A stretch of 41,895 nt of DNA from Pseudomonadota bacterium (GCA_023431245.1 JAEYXO010000084.1:1-41895); one strand, 5' to 3'; positions 16,559-27,721 are shown, counted from the first letter of the stretch. The notes: generated by a model not told the origin, from the letters alone. Made by a program: numbers and translations.

Positions 16559-17514
16559 TCCGCGGCCCAGGCGCCGCGGATCATCGCCAGGCCGTGTGCG
16601 CCGCTCGCCAGTGCCTGCTCCCGGTGCTCGGGACGCACGCCCCCCAGGGCCAGCACCGGAATCCCGGTGTTTGCAACCAGCCGCCTGAACCCGTCCCAGC
16701 CGAGCAGCAGGGCATCGGGATGCGTCGGTGTCGGCAGCACCGGACCAAGCACCGCAAAGTCCGCACCCACCGCTTCGGCATGCCGCAATTCGGCGTTGTC
16801 ATGGCAGGATGCCCCCACCAGCGGCAAATCAGGGCGTTGCGCGATGCGCATCAGCTGCGACGCGGTCAGATGCACGCCATCGGCGCCACTGCGCCGCGCC
16901 AGTTCGATGTCGGTGTTGACCAGCACCCGCGCCCCATGGTCATGGGCCAGGGCGACCACGTCGGCGGCATAACGTGCGAACAGATCCGCCGGCCAGCCCC
17001 TGCCGCGGACCTGGACCAGGCGCAGTCCACTGCGCAACGCGCGCTCGATGCGTTTCAGCGCCGCCGGATATCCGGCCGCGGCAAATCCGGTGATGCCATA
17101 GACCTCCGGCAATTCCAGCGCGCGCATGATCGGGCCGTTGGCCGGCAGCAGGGGAGCCACATCGACCGCCCCCGGCCGCTGCCAGGCGAAAGCCTGGGAT
17201 TCGCGTCCATGGGGCTCGCCGCGCCACCGCCGTACCCGGAAAAAATGCAGCCGCACATCGGCGTGCGGGTAATCGAATTCGCGGATCAGCCAGGGATAGG
17301 CTGCGGTGACCTCGATGCCGAGTTCCTCGTGGAGTTCACGCGCCAGCGCCGCTTCCGGGGCTTCGCCGTTTTCGACCTTGCCGCCGGGAAATTCCCAGTA
17401 CCCTGCGTAGGCCTTGCCCTGCGGACGCTGAGCCAGCAGAAAACGGCCATCCGCCTGCTGCAGCACCGCGGCGACCACCGCGATGCGGCGGCGGCCCGAC
17501 TGCTCTCCAGCCAT
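16555..17514 (-). CDS. Nudix hydrolase fused to a ThiE/TenI-like domain
   Basis: The start is the ATG at 17514 (MAGEQSGRRRIAVVAAVL), five bases after the stop of the upstream ATPase, giving 319 residues. Residues 1-130 are a MutT-type Nudix domain with a complete Nudix box at about 45-67 (G-x5-E-x7-REL-x-EELG). This part should clean 8-oxo-dGTP or similar nucleotides. Residues 145-319 are a TIM-barrel domain like thiamine-phosphate synthase or TenI: VQVRGRG, GADGVHLTASQL, GASCHDNAEL, GADFAVLGPV and ALGGV. The usual lysine of the ThiE R-x-K motif is not present, so synthase activity is doubtful. This fusion is widespread in proteobacteria. Confidence 0.92.
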   Translation of the reverse strand: MAGEQSGRRRIAVVAAVLQQADGRFLLAQRPQGKAYAGYWEFPGGKVENGEAPEAALARELHEELGIEVTAAYPWLIREFDYPHADVRLHFFRVRRWRGEPHGRESQAFAWQRPGAVDVAPLLPANGPIMRALELPEVYGITGFAAAGYPAALKRIERALRSGLRLVQVRGRGWPADLFARYAADVVALAHDHGARVLVNTDIELARRSGADGVHLTASQLMRIAQRPDLPLVGASCHDNAELRHAEAVGADFAVLGPVLPTPTHPDALLLGWDGFRRLVANTGIPVLALGGVRPEHREQALASGAHGLAMIRGAWAAD

Positions 17515-17519
17515 CGGCT

Positions 17520-18422
17520 TTACTTGCGGCGCGCCAGCCGCGAACGGCCCGCCCAGTCGCGCGCGAACTGCCAGGCCACGCGGCCGCTGCGCGAACCGCG
17601 CAGCAGCGCCCATTGCAGAGCGGCATGCTCGACCTCGGCGGCCCTGCCCGCCGGCACCTTGAAATGGTCCAGCCAGACACGGACGATGCGCAGGTATTCA
17701 TCCTGGTCGAAGGGGTAGAACGAAACCCAGAGGCCGAAGCGTTCGGACAACGAGATTTTCTCCTCGCTGGTCTCGCCGGGATGGATTTCCTCGCCGACAT
17801 GCCGGTATTCGAGATTTTCCTGCATGAACTCGGGCATCAGGTGCCGGCGGTTCGAGGTTGCGTAAATCAGGCAGTTCTCCGAAGCCGCCGCTACGGAGCC
17901 GTCGAGCACCACTTTCAGCGCCTTGTAGCCGGGTTCGTCAGCTTCGAACGACAGGTCGTCGCAGTAGAGGATGTAACGCTCGGGACGCGCGTGGATCAGT
18001 TCGACGATGTCCGGCAGATCGGTCAGGTCACGCTTCTCGACCTCGATCAGCCGCAGGCCGCGCGACGCATACTTGTTCAGCAGCGCCTTGACCAGCGACG
18101 ATTTGCCGGTACCGCGGGCACCGGTCAGCAGCACGTTGTTTGCCGGCAGTCCGTCGACGAATTGACGGGTGTTGCGCTCCACCAGATCCTTCTGGTCATC
18201 GATGCCCTGCAGGTCGCGCAGATCAATGCGATGCACCTGGTGTATCGGCTCCAGGCTTCCCTGCCCCGACTTCTTGCGCCAGCGGAACGCAATCGACGCC
18301 TTCCAGTCGACCGGCGGAGGCGGGGGCGGCAGCAGTTGCTCGAGCCGACCGAGTATGCCCTCGGCACGCGCCGCCAGGGACTCCCATGACACAGCCGGAT
18401 CGGCGGGCCTCATTTTCTTCAT
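17520..18422 (-). CDS. DUF815-family AAA+ ATP-binding protein
   Basis: The 300-residue protein has a Walker A motif GARGTGKSS at 101-109 and a Walker B-type LYCDDLSFE at about 152-160, followed by ATSNRRHLMPE, the sensor-1 region, and an ERFGLWVSFYPFDQDEYL C-terminal segment. This is the DUF815 family, whose cellular role is not established. A proline run (32-37) links the N-terminal helix to the ATPase core. It lies between argJ (24 bases upstream) and the Nudix gene (five bases downstream), a common betaproteobacterial order. There is no clear Shine-Dalgarno in its AT-rich leader. Confidence 0.9.
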   Translation of the reverse strand: MKKMRPADPAVSWESLAARAEGILGRLEQLLPPPPPPVDWKASIAFRWRKKSGQGSLEPIHQVHRIDLRDLQGIDDQKDLVERNTRQFVDGLPANNVLLTGARGTGKSSLVKALLNKYASRGLRLIEVEKRDLTDLPDIVELIHARPERYILYCDDLSFEADEPGYKALKVVLDGSVAAASENCLIYATSNRRHLMPEFMQENLEYRHVGEEIHPGETSEEKISLSERFGLWVSFYPFDQDEYLRIVRVWLDHFKVPAGRAAEVEHAALQWALLRGSRSGRVAWQFARDWAGRSRLARRK

Positions 18423-18446
18423 AACTATTTGTTTTTATTGAATAAT

Positions 18447-19685
18447 TTAACTTCTATAGTCGGCATTGATGCTGACGTAATCATGCGACAGATCGCAGGT
18501 CCACACCGTCGCTGCAGCCTTGCCGCGATTGAGGACGACACGCACCGTGATCTCGGCCTGCTTCATCACGCGCTGGCCGTCAGACTCCCGGTACGACGGG
18601 CTGCGTCCGCCGCGCTCCGCCACCAGCACATCGTCGAGATAGAGCTCGACGCCTTCGACTTCGAGGTCGGCGATGCCGGCATAACCGATCGCTGCGAGTA
18701 TCCGGCCGAGGTTCGGATCGGATGCAAAAAACGCGGTCTTGATCAGCGGTGAATGGGCGATTGCCAGGGCAACCTTGCGGCACTCGTCCTCGTTGCGTCC
18801 CGATTCAACCCTGACGGTGATGAACTTGGTCGCCCCCTCTCCGTCGCGGACAATCGCCTGGGCGAGTTCGACGGCCACCGCGGTTACGGCATCGCGGAAT
18901 GCGGCGTACTCGGCGCTTTTCGCATCGGCAATCTCCGCCATCGCCGCCTTGCCGGTGGCCATCAGCATGAAACTGTCGTTGGTCGACGTGTCGCCGTCGA
19001 CGGTGATGCAGTTGAAGGAGCGCTGCGCGGCGTAAGCCACCGCGGCCTTCACCAGCGGCTGGCTGACCGCGGCATCGGTCGCGATGAAGCCGAGCATCGT
19101 CGCCATGTTGGGATGAATCATGCCGGCGCCCTTGGCGATGCCGGTGACGGTCACCGTCGCACCGCCGATATTGAAGCGGCGGGATGCCGCCTTCGGCAGC
19201 GTGTCGGTGGTCATGATCGCTGCCGCGGCATCGGCCCAGACATCGGCCCGCAGTGCATCCCTGCATTGCGGCAGCCCGGCAATGATGCGCTCCACCGGCA
19301 GCGGTTCCATGATGACGCCGGTCGAGAACGGCAGCACCTGCGACGGCGCGCAGCCGAGCATCCTCGCCGCCTCGGCGCAGGTCTGGCGCGCGCGCGCAAG
19401 CCCTTCCTTGCCGGTGCTGGCATTGGCCACGCCGGTGTTGACCACCAGCGCCCGTATGCCCTGGCCGGGGTCGATCATCGACAGGTGCTGGCGGCAGACC
19501 ACCACCGGCGCCGCGCAGAAGCGGTTCTGCGTGAACACGCCGGCAACGCGGGCGCCGGGTTCAAGGCTGATCAGCAGCAGGTCCTTGCGGCCCGCCTTGC
19601 GGATTCCGGCCTGTGCAATGCCCAGCATCACGCCGGGAACCGGCAGCAGCGAGGCGGGGTCGGGAACGTTCAGGTTGACCGGCAT
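18447..19685 (-). CDS. argJ: Glutamate N-acetyltransferase / amino-acid acetyltransferase
   Basis: ArgJ recycles the acetyl group in arginine biosynthesis by moving it from N-acetylornithine to glutamate. The 412-residue precursor cleaves itself before a threonine, here Thr196 in HPNMATMLGF, into alpha and beta chains. Other family segments are FTQNRFCAAPVVV, NTGVANASTG, STGVIMEPLP, KGAGMIHP and the C-terminal DPNLGRILAAIGYAG. NTGVANAS varies slightly from the commoner NTGNANAG. It starts seven bases after secA, as is usual in betaproteobacteria. Confidence 0.96.
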   Translation of the reverse strand: MPVNLNVPDPASLLPVPGVMLGIAQAGIRKAGRKDLLLISLEPGARVAGVFTQNRFCAAPVVVCRQHLSMIDPGQGIRALVVNTGVANASTGKEGLARARQTCAEAARMLGCAPSQVLPFSTGVIMEPLPVERIIAGLPQCRDALRADVWADAAAAIMTTDTLPKAASRRFNIGGATVTVTGIAKGAGMIHPNMATMLGFIATDAAVSQPLVKAAVAYAAQRSFNCITVDGDTSTNDSFMLMATGKAAMAEIADAKSAEYAAFRDAVTAVAVELAQAIVRDGEGATKFITVRVESGRNEDECRKVALAIAHSPLIKTAFFASDPNLGRILAAIGYAGIADLEVEGVELYLDDVLVAERGGRSPSYRESDGQRVMKQAEITVRVVLNRGKAAATVWTCDLSHDYVSINADYRS

Positions 19686-19691
19686 GGGGCG

Positions 19692-22475
<2,784 letters not shown>

Positions 22476-22485
22476 GGACATCCTG

Positions 22486-22515
22486 AATAAAAAAGGGGTG
22501 GGAAAATCCCACCCC
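22486..22515 (-). terminator. Strong terminator between the M23 peptidase gene and secA
   Basis: An eight-base GGGGTGGG stem (nine with the closing A/T pair) is followed on the minus strand by TTTTTTATT (22494-22486). It lies 28 bases after the peptidase stop. The U-tract ends one base before the secA Shine-Dalgarno (AGGA, 22484-22481), leaving no room for a secA promoter between them. Confidence 0.85.
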
Positions 22516-22542
22516 TGCAATTCGCGCTATCGGTACAGCCGT

Positions 22543-23460
22543 TCAACCAGGCAATTGCAGAAACTGCGCGGGGTTGCGCGCGGCACCACGCTGGCGCACC
22601 TCGAAGTGCAGATGCGCACCTGTTGCGCGCCCGGTCCTGCCGACATCGGCAATCCGGGTGCCCCGCAACACGATGTCCCCCACCTTCACCAGACGTTTCG
22701 AAGCGTGTGCGTACCGCGAGATCAGATCATTGCCGTGATCGATCTCGATCATATTACCATATTGGGGGTGGAACTCTGAGTAGACTACGACGCCCGCGGC
22801 CGCAGCGTAAATCGGTGTTCCTTCCTCCGCCATGAAGTCGATGCCTTCGTGAAAAGCGCGCTGCCCGGTGAACGGGTCGATGCGCCAGCCGAAGTTTGAG
22901 GAATACCAGCCCCCTTCCACCGGCAGCTTGGTCGGCGTCAGTTTCTTCCGTGCGCTCTCCAGCGTGAACATCGATTCCAGCAGGCCGAGCTTGTCCCCGC
23001 GGTCCTCGAGCTGGCGCGTCAATTGCTCGACCTGGCGGGTGAAATCACCGAGCGAGAGGTTCTGGCTCGGGATCGAGGACACGGCTCCGCCGCGGCCGGG
23101 CACCTCGTTGAACATCAGATCCTGGGGCTTGAATCCGGCCAGCTTGGCCAGGCGCTCGCCCAGCGTGTCCAGGCGCAGCAGCTGGGCCTGCATCTGCCCC
23201 AGCCGCACCGCCATTGCATTGAGATTGTCCTGAAGGTAGGACTGGTTCTTTTCCTGCTGCTGCTGGTGTATGGTCACCAGCACGTCCCTGACGTAGGGAA
23301 TGTTCAGTTCCGAGGCAAAACGCAAAATGCCGTAGTTGAGCGCACCGGCCAGCGTCAGCACGACAACCATCAGCAATGATGCCAAACCGGCAAGATGCGG
23401 CCACCCCAGCGTGATGGTCCACGCCTTTGGCAGCTTCTCGGAAACCAGAATAATATTCAT
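22543..23460 (-). CDS. M23 family metallopeptidase (LytM-type, membrane-anchored)
   Basis: The start is the ATG at 23460, with AGGGAG eight bases upstream, giving 305 residues. One transmembrane helix lies at about 20-45, followed by a coiled-coil region (about 60-165), then a C-terminal LytM/peptidase M23 domain. The zinc site is complete: HEGID (His204, Asp208) and HLHFEV (His283, His285), with RYAHAS between. Such proteins cut peptidoglycan cross-links or activate amidases. The position upstream of secA is conserved in betaproteobacteria. The start codon is only 21 bases from the divergent DUF721 start. Confidence 0.92.
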   Translation of the reverse strand: MNIILVSEKLPKAWTITLGWPHLAGLASLLMVVVLTLAGALNYGILRFASELNIPYVRDVLVTIHQQQQEKNQSYLQDNLNAMAVRLGQMQAQLLRLDTLGERLAKLAGFKPQDLMFNEVPGRGGAVSSIPSQNLSLGDFTRQVEQLTRQLEDRGDKLGLLESMFTLESARKKLTPTKLPVEGGWYSSNFGWRIDPFTGQRAFHEGIDFMAEEGTPIYAAAAGVVVYSEFHPQYGNMIEIDHGNDLISRYAHASKRLVKVGDIVLRGTRIADVGRTGRATGAHLHFEVRQRGAARNPAQFLQLPG

Positions 23461-23481
23461 GGTCAAAACTCCCTTGTCGCC

Positions 23482-23922
23482 ATGCCCACCCGCAAATTCA
23501 GCGCCCTGATTGTAGAAACAGCGGGCTTGTCAGCACTGAACCGGGCAACGCAGCGCATTTCAGCGCTGCAACGGCTTTATTCGGTCTGCGCGCCCCCTGA
23601 ATTGTCCCGAGCAAGCCGGGTGGTCGGAGACCACAACGGTACGCTGGTCATAGCGGCAGACAACGTTGCAATCGCGGCAAAACTGAAACAGATCATGCCC
23701 CGACTGCTGAAGACCCTGCAAAAGCAGAGGGCGCAGGTTACTGGAATCCGGATTCAAGTTCAAGTTTCCGGACAACAATCCGCACTCCGGGCCCACACCG
23801 AAAAAACGGCTTTACCCATTGATTTAATTGATGATTTTGAAAAACTCTCAGGCCGGGTCCGCGATCCCGGCCTGCGCTCGGCCCTGGTCCGTTTCGCCGC
23901 CAGACGCCGGGGCGGGGGCTGA
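23482..23922 (+). CDS. DUF721/DciA-like protein
   Basis: A 146-residue protein starting MPTRKFSALIVETAG, with the DUF721 pattern: LNRATQRISALQRLYSVCAPPELSRASRVVGDHNGTLVIAADNVAIAAKLKQIMPRLLKTL. DUF721 includes DciA, the ancestral replicative-helicase loader that interacts with DnaB. Assignment to DciA function here is inference from family. It is divergent from the M23 peptidase gene and ends 11 bases before the convergent small membrane protein. No good Shine-Dalgarno is visible. Confidence 0.82.
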   Translation: MPTRKFSALIVETAGLSALNRATQRISALQRLYSVCAPPELSRASRVVGDHNGTLVIAADNVAIAAKLKQIMPRLLKTLQKQRAQVTGIRIQVQVSGQQSALRAHTEKTALPIDLIDDFEKLSGRVRDPGLRSALVRFAARRRGGG

Positions 23923-23933
23923 TGCCCGCCCGC

Positions 23934-24119
23934 TCAGAGGACCATCAGAAAACGTTCGGCGGCATAAAACAGCATCAGCAGCACCGCGAAACCCAGCGTA
24001 CCCAGAAAAACCCGCCAGGCAAAACGCAGGTAACGACGGTCCCTCGAAACCGCGTAGAGCGCAAAAGAGACGCCGATGGCCAGCAGGGCCAGAATGCCGA
24101 CGAGTCGCAGCAGCAGCAT
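23934..24119 (-). CDS. Small two-helix membrane protein
   Basis: The 61-residue protein has two hydrophobic segments (about 1-23 and 36-56) separated by a basic loop SRDRRYLRFAWR. No family motif is recognised with confidence. It has AAGG about seven bases before the ATG and follows lpxC by 29 bases in the same direction, so it is probably co-transcribed with lpxC. Similar small proteins occur after lpxC in relatives as far as I recall, which supports it being real. Confidence 0.7.
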   Translation of the reverse strand: MLLLRLVGILALLAIGVSFALYAVSRDRRYLRFAWRVFLGTLGFAVLLMLFYAAERFLMVL

Positions 24120-24148
24120 GGGAGGACCTTACCCCGGGTTAGGGCCGG

Positions 24149-25060
24149 TCAAGCCGCCTGGGGCTGCCAGGCGAGGAACGGGGGTGCGTCTTCGTTGCGG
24201 TCAAAACTGACGTATTCCCAGGCCTTGGGCTGTTCCAGCAGGCGGCGCAGCAGGCGGTTGTTCATGGCATGCCCCGACTTGTGGCCGCTGAATGCGCCGA
24301 TCAGGGGATGGCCCAGCAGGTAGAGATCCCCGATCGCGTCGAGCACCTTGTGCTTGACGAATTCATTGTCGTAACGGAGTCCGTCGCTGTTGAGCACACG
24401 GTACTCGTCCATCACGATCGCGTTGTCCAGGCTGCCGCCCAGCGCGAGCCCCTGCGAACGCATGCTTTCCACATCCTGCATGAAACCGAAGGTGCGGGCT
24501 CGCGCCACTTCGTTGACATAGGACGTGGAGGAAAAATCAACCACCACCGACTGCGCACTGGCATCGAACACCGGGTGAGCATAGTCGATCGCCAGTTCCA
24601 GCCGGAAACCGTTGTGGGGATCAAAACGCACCCACTTGTCGCCGTCGCGAACCTCGACCGGCTTCAGGATGCGGATGAATTTTTTCGGCGCTTCCTGTTC
24701 TTCAATGCCGGCCGACTGCAGCAGGAACACGAAGGGACCGGCGCTGCCGTCCATGATCGGCACTTCAGGCGCCGTCACGTCGATCCAGACATTGTCCACG
24801 CCAAGCCCCGCCAGGGCCGACATCAGGTGCTCGACCGTCTGCACCCGCGCGCCGTCCTTCTCGAGGCAGGACGACAGCCGGGTGTCGTGCACGGCATACG
24901 GATCGGCCCTGATCTCGACCGGAGGCTCGAGGTCGGTCCTGCGGAACACGATGCCGGTGTGCGGCTGCGCCGGGCGCAGGGTCAGATGGACCTTCTCGCC
25001 CGTGTGCAGACCCACGCCGGTGGCGCGGATCACGTTCTTCAATGTGCGCTGCCTGATCAT
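24149..25060 (-). CDS. lpxC: UDP-3-O-acyl-N-acetylglucosamine deacetylase
   Basis: LpxC performs the committed step of lipid A synthesis, removing the acetyl group with a catalytic zinc. The 303-residue protein has the zinc ligands His78 (VEHLMSALAG), His237 and Asp241 (KHKVLDAIGDLYLLG), and the catalytic His264 in SGHKSGHAMNN. N-terminal RTLKNVIRATGVGLHTGEKV is typical. It follows ftsZ as in most betaproteobacteria and gammaproteobacteria, with its own likely promoter in the 148-base gap. Confidence 0.97.
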   Translation of the reverse strand: MIRQRTLKNVIRATGVGLHTGEKVHLTLRPAQPHTGIVFRRTDLEPPVEIRADPYAVHDTRLSSCLEKDGARVQTVEHLMSALAGLGVDNVWIDVTAPEVPIMDGSAGPFVFLLQSAGIEEQEAPKKFIRILKPVEVRDGDKWVRFDPHNGFRLELAIDYAHPVFDASAQSVVVDFSSTSYVNEVARARTFGFMQDVESMRSQGLALGGSLDNAIVMDEYRVLNSDGLRYDNEFVKHKVLDAIGDLYLLGHPLIGAFSGHKSGHAMNNRLLRRLLEQPKAWEYVSFDRNEDAPPFLAWQPQAA

Positions 25061-25082
25061 CGTAACGAAGCTTATCCCTTGC

Positions 25083-25097
25083 CCCCGCTTTGCGGGG
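25083..25097 (-). promoter_or_regulatory. Hairpin in the lpxC 5' leader
   Basis: A six-base CCCCGC/GCGGGG stem with a three-base loop ends 22 bases before the lpxC start. It would lie in the 5' untranslated region of a transcript from the promoter at 25110-25137. It is followed by T-rich sequence only on the plus strand, where no gene needs a terminator, so a role in lpxC leader structure is possible. Confidence 0.35.
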
Positions 25098-25109
25098 CTT
25101 TATAGGCGG

Positions 25110-25137
25110 ATTTTATCATGCTGCGGCACTGCAACAA
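25110..25137 (-). promoter_or_regulatory. Candidate lpxC promoter
   Basis: On the minus strand -35 TTGTTG (25137-25132), a 16-base spacer and -10 TAAAAT (25115-25110) lie 50 bases before the lpxC start. The -35 overlaps the U-tract of the ftsZ terminator. Confidence 0.45.
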
Positions 25138-25187
25138 AACCGGCCCGCGGGCGCCGGATGACCGGCCCGCCCGCCGGCGGCGCCCGC
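25135..25187 (-). terminator. Probable ftsZ terminator
   Basis: A perfect ten-base stem (25187-25178 with 25156-25147) encloses a 21-base GC-rich loop. On the minus strand TTTTG follows seven bases after the stem. Alternative foldings of this GC-rich stretch bring a stem closer to the T-tract. It would separate the dcw operon from lpxC. Confidence 0.5.
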
Positions 25188-25208
25188 ATTTCCCGCCGCA
25201 TCCCGCGA

Positions 25209-26369
25209 TCAGTCCGCCTGCTTGCGCAGGAATGCCGGAATGTCGAGCATTTCCACCCCGGATTGCCGCATCGCCTCCACCGTCGCATCGCGGTTGCGGC
25301 GGCGGATCACGGCAGGCTGCTCCAGCGCGCCGTAATCGACGTCCATCCCCATGTTGTCGGTGCCGGTCTTCTGCGACACGACAATCATCGGCTTGGGCTG
25401 CTGCCGGACCATCGGCTTGCCCAGACCGGTCGCCACGATGGTCACCCGCAGGCCGTCTTCAAGGCTGTCGTCGTACACCGTGCCGACGATGACGGTCGCC
25501 GAGTCGGCGGCAAAGGCCTTGATGGTTTCCATGACGTCGTACATTTCCTGCAGCTGGAAGGTCGCCTTGCTGGCCGAGATGTTGACCAGCACGCCGCGTG
25601 CGTCCGAAATGTTGATGTCCTCCAGCAGCGGGCAGGCCACGGCCTGTTCGGCCGCTTCGCGGGCACGGCCGATGCCGGCCGCCTTGGCGGAACCCATCAT
25701 TGCCATGCCCATTTCGCCCATCACCGTCCTCACGTCGGCAAAGTCGACGTTGATCATGCCCGGACAGCTGATGATTTCGGCAATGCCGGCGACCGCCCCG
25801 TGAAGAACGTCGTTGGCCGCGCGGAAGGCCTCGTCGAGGGTGATCGAGTTGCCCAGCACCTGCATCAGCTTGTCGTTGGGAATCACGATCAGCGAGTCGA
25901 CATGCTGCGCCAGCGCATCAAGTCCCTCCTGCGCGATGCGCTGCCGCTTGCCCTCGAACGCGAACGGCTTGGTCACCACGGCCACCGTCAGGATGCCGAG
26001 TTCCTTGGCGATTTCGGCGACCACCGGCGCGGCGCCGGTGCCGGTGCCGCCGCCCATGCCGGCGGTCAGGAACAGCATGTCGGCGCCCGAGATCAGTTCG
26101 GCGATGCGCTCCCGGTCCTCAAGGGCGGCCTGGCGGCCGATTTCCGGGTTCGCGCCGGCACCCAGTCCCTTGGTGATTTCACCGCCAAGCTGCAGCTGCG
26201 TTTTGGCCTGATTGCGCTTGAGCGCCTGGGCATCGGTGTTGGCGCAGATGAACTCCACGCCCTGGACGCCCTGCACGATCATGTGATCCACCGCATTGCC
26301 GCCGCAACCGCCGACACCGATCACCTTTATTACCGCTTCCTGCGCCTGTGCATCAATCAGTTCAATCAT
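25209..26369 (-). CDS. ftsZ: Cell division protein FtsZ
   Basis: FtsZ is the tubulin-like GTPase that forms the Z ring. The start is the ATG at 26369, with AAGGAG seven bases upstream, giving 386 residues. The protein has GVGGCGGNAVDHM, the tubulin signature GGGTGTG at 106-112, the T7 loop NVDFADVRTVM, and the conserved C-terminal peptide DIPAFLRKQ that binds FtsA and ZapD. An 87-base gap separates it from ftsA; this gap could hold an additional ftsZ promoter but none is clear. Confidence 0.98.
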   Translation of the reverse strand: MIELIDAQAQEAVIKVIGVGGCGGNAVDHMIVQGVQGVEFICANTDAQALKRNQAKTQLQLGGEITKGLGAGANPEIGRQAALEDRERIAELISGADMLFLTAGMGGGTGTGAAPVVAEIAKELGILTVAVVTKPFAFEGKRQRIAQEGLDALAQHVDSLIVIPNDKLMQVLGNSITLDEAFRAANDVLHGAVAGIAEIISCPGMINVDFADVRTVMGEMGMAMMGSAKAAGIGRAREAAEQAVACPLLEDINISDARGVLVNISASKATFQLQEMYDVMETIKAFAADSATVIVGTVYDDSLEDGLRVTIVATGLGKPMVRQQPKPMIVVSQKTGTDNMGMDVDYGALEQPAVIRRRNRDATVEAMRQSGVEMLDIPAFLRKQAD

Positions 26370-26456
26370 GTGAATCTCCTTTTTCCGCAAACAAAGTAAT
26401 GTTGAAAAGTCCCGCCATCCCGAAAACCAGAAACCGTATGCCCTGCATTCCCCGCA

Positions 26457-27695
26457 CTAGAAATTCCCCGTAAACCAGTTCTTCATGCGCTCCAGCACCT
26501 GCTGGAGGCTGCTGACATGCATGCGCGCCGCATCGCGCTGGCGATGCTCGTCGGCGCCCGCGATCAGCAGTCCGACGCCGGTCGCGTAACGCGTGCTGCG
26601 CACGACCTCGGACAGCCCGCCCGAGTACTGCGGCATGCCGATGCGCACCGGCATGTGGAAGATCTCCTCCCCCAGTTCGACCATGCCCTGCATCGCGCTC
26701 GACCCGCCGGTCAGCACCACGCCGGAGGACAGCAGCTCCTCGTAGCCGCTGCGGCGCAGCTCGGCCTGCACCAGCGAATACAGCTCCTCGACCCGCGGCT
26801 CGATGACTTCCGCCAGCGTCTTGCGCGACAGCTGGCGGGTGCTGCGGTCGCCAACGCCGGGCACGTCGACCATTTCCTGGGGATCGGCGAGCTGCGACAG
26901 CGCGCAGCCGTAACGCTGCTTGATGTCTTCCGCGTCCTTGGTCGGCGTGCGCAGCGCCATCGCAATGTCGTTGGTGATCTGGTCGCCTGCAATCGGGATC
27001 ACCGCGGTATGGCGGATCGCGCCGTGGGTGAACACGGCCATGTCGGTGGTGCCCCCGCCGATGTCGACCAGGCAGACCCCGAGGTCCTTTTCGTCATCCG
27101 AGAGCACGGCGACCGATGACGCCAGGGGCTGCAGGATCAGGTCGTTGACTTCGAGGCCGCAGCGGCGCACGCACTTGATGATGTTCTGTGCCGACGACAC
27201 GGCGCCGGTGACGATGTGCACCTTGACTTCCAGGCGCACCCCCGACATGCCCAGCGGCTCGCGCACATCCTCCTGGCCGTCGATGATGAATTCCTGGTTG
27301 AGCACGTGCAGGATCTGCTGGTCGTTGGGAATCTGCACCGCCTTCGCGGTTTCGATCACGCGATCGATGTCCTGCTGCGACACCTCCTTGTCCTTGATCG
27401 CGACCATGCCCTGGGAATTGAAGCTCTTGATGTGGTTGCCGGCGATGCCGGTGTACACCTCGCGGATCTTGCAGTCGGCCATCAGCTCGGCCTCCTCCAG
27501 CGCGCGCTGGATGGCATTGACGGTGGTTTCGATGTTGACCACCACGCCTTTCTTCAGCCCGCGCGAAGGATGGCTGCCCATGCCGATGATCTCGAAACCG
27601 CCCTCCGGCTTGAGTTCGGCGACGATGGCGACGATCTTCGAGGTCCCGATGTCGAGCCCCACCACGATCTTCTTGTTTTCCCTGGCCTTGTTCAT
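26457..27695 (-). CDS. ftsA: Cell division protein FtsA
   Basis: FtsA is the actin-like membrane tether of FtsZ. The start is placed at the ATG at 27695 (MNKARENKKIVVGLDIGTSK) because AGGA precedes it by about five bases; an upstream ATG at 27707 is too close to its AGGGA. The 412-residue protein has the phosphate-1 loop GLDIGTSK, the SHS2 domain (about 90-170), DIGGGTTDM, VLTGGSSAMQG, and the C-terminal amphipathic membrane-targeting helix LERMKNWFTGNF. It lies 26 bases after ftsQ. Confidence 0.97.
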   Translation of the reverse strand: MNKARENKKIVVGLDIGTSKIVAIVAELKPEGGFEIIGMGSHPSRGLKKGVVVNIETTVNAIQRALEEAELMADCKIREVYTGIAGNHIKSFNSQGMVAIKDKEVSQQDIDRVIETAKAVQIPNDQQILHVLNQEFIIDGQEDVREPLGMSGVRLEVKVHIVTGAVSSAQNIIKCVRRCGLEVNDLILQPLASSVAVLSDDEKDLGVCLVDIGGGTTDMAVFTHGAIRHTAVIPIAGDQITNDIAMALRTPTKDAEDIKQRYGCALSQLADPQEMVDVPGVGDRSTRQLSRKTLAEVIEPRVEELYSLVQAELRRSGYEELLSSGVVLTGGSSAMQGMVELGEEIFHMPVRIGMPQYSGGLSEVVRSTRYATGVGLLIAGADEHRQRDAARMHVSSLQQVLERMKNWFTGNF

Positions 27696-27721
27696 CTGTC
27701 CTGTCATTCCCTGTGGATCAC

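Noticed and set aside
25083..25097. Riboswitch upstream of lpxC
   Set aside because: Only one short stem is present, with no room for a known aptamer fold; kept only as a leader hairpin.
24612..26399. Plus-strand open frame across lpxC and ftsZ
   Set aside because: It crosses a gene boundary, has histidine/arginine-rich sequence and lies opposite two essential genes.
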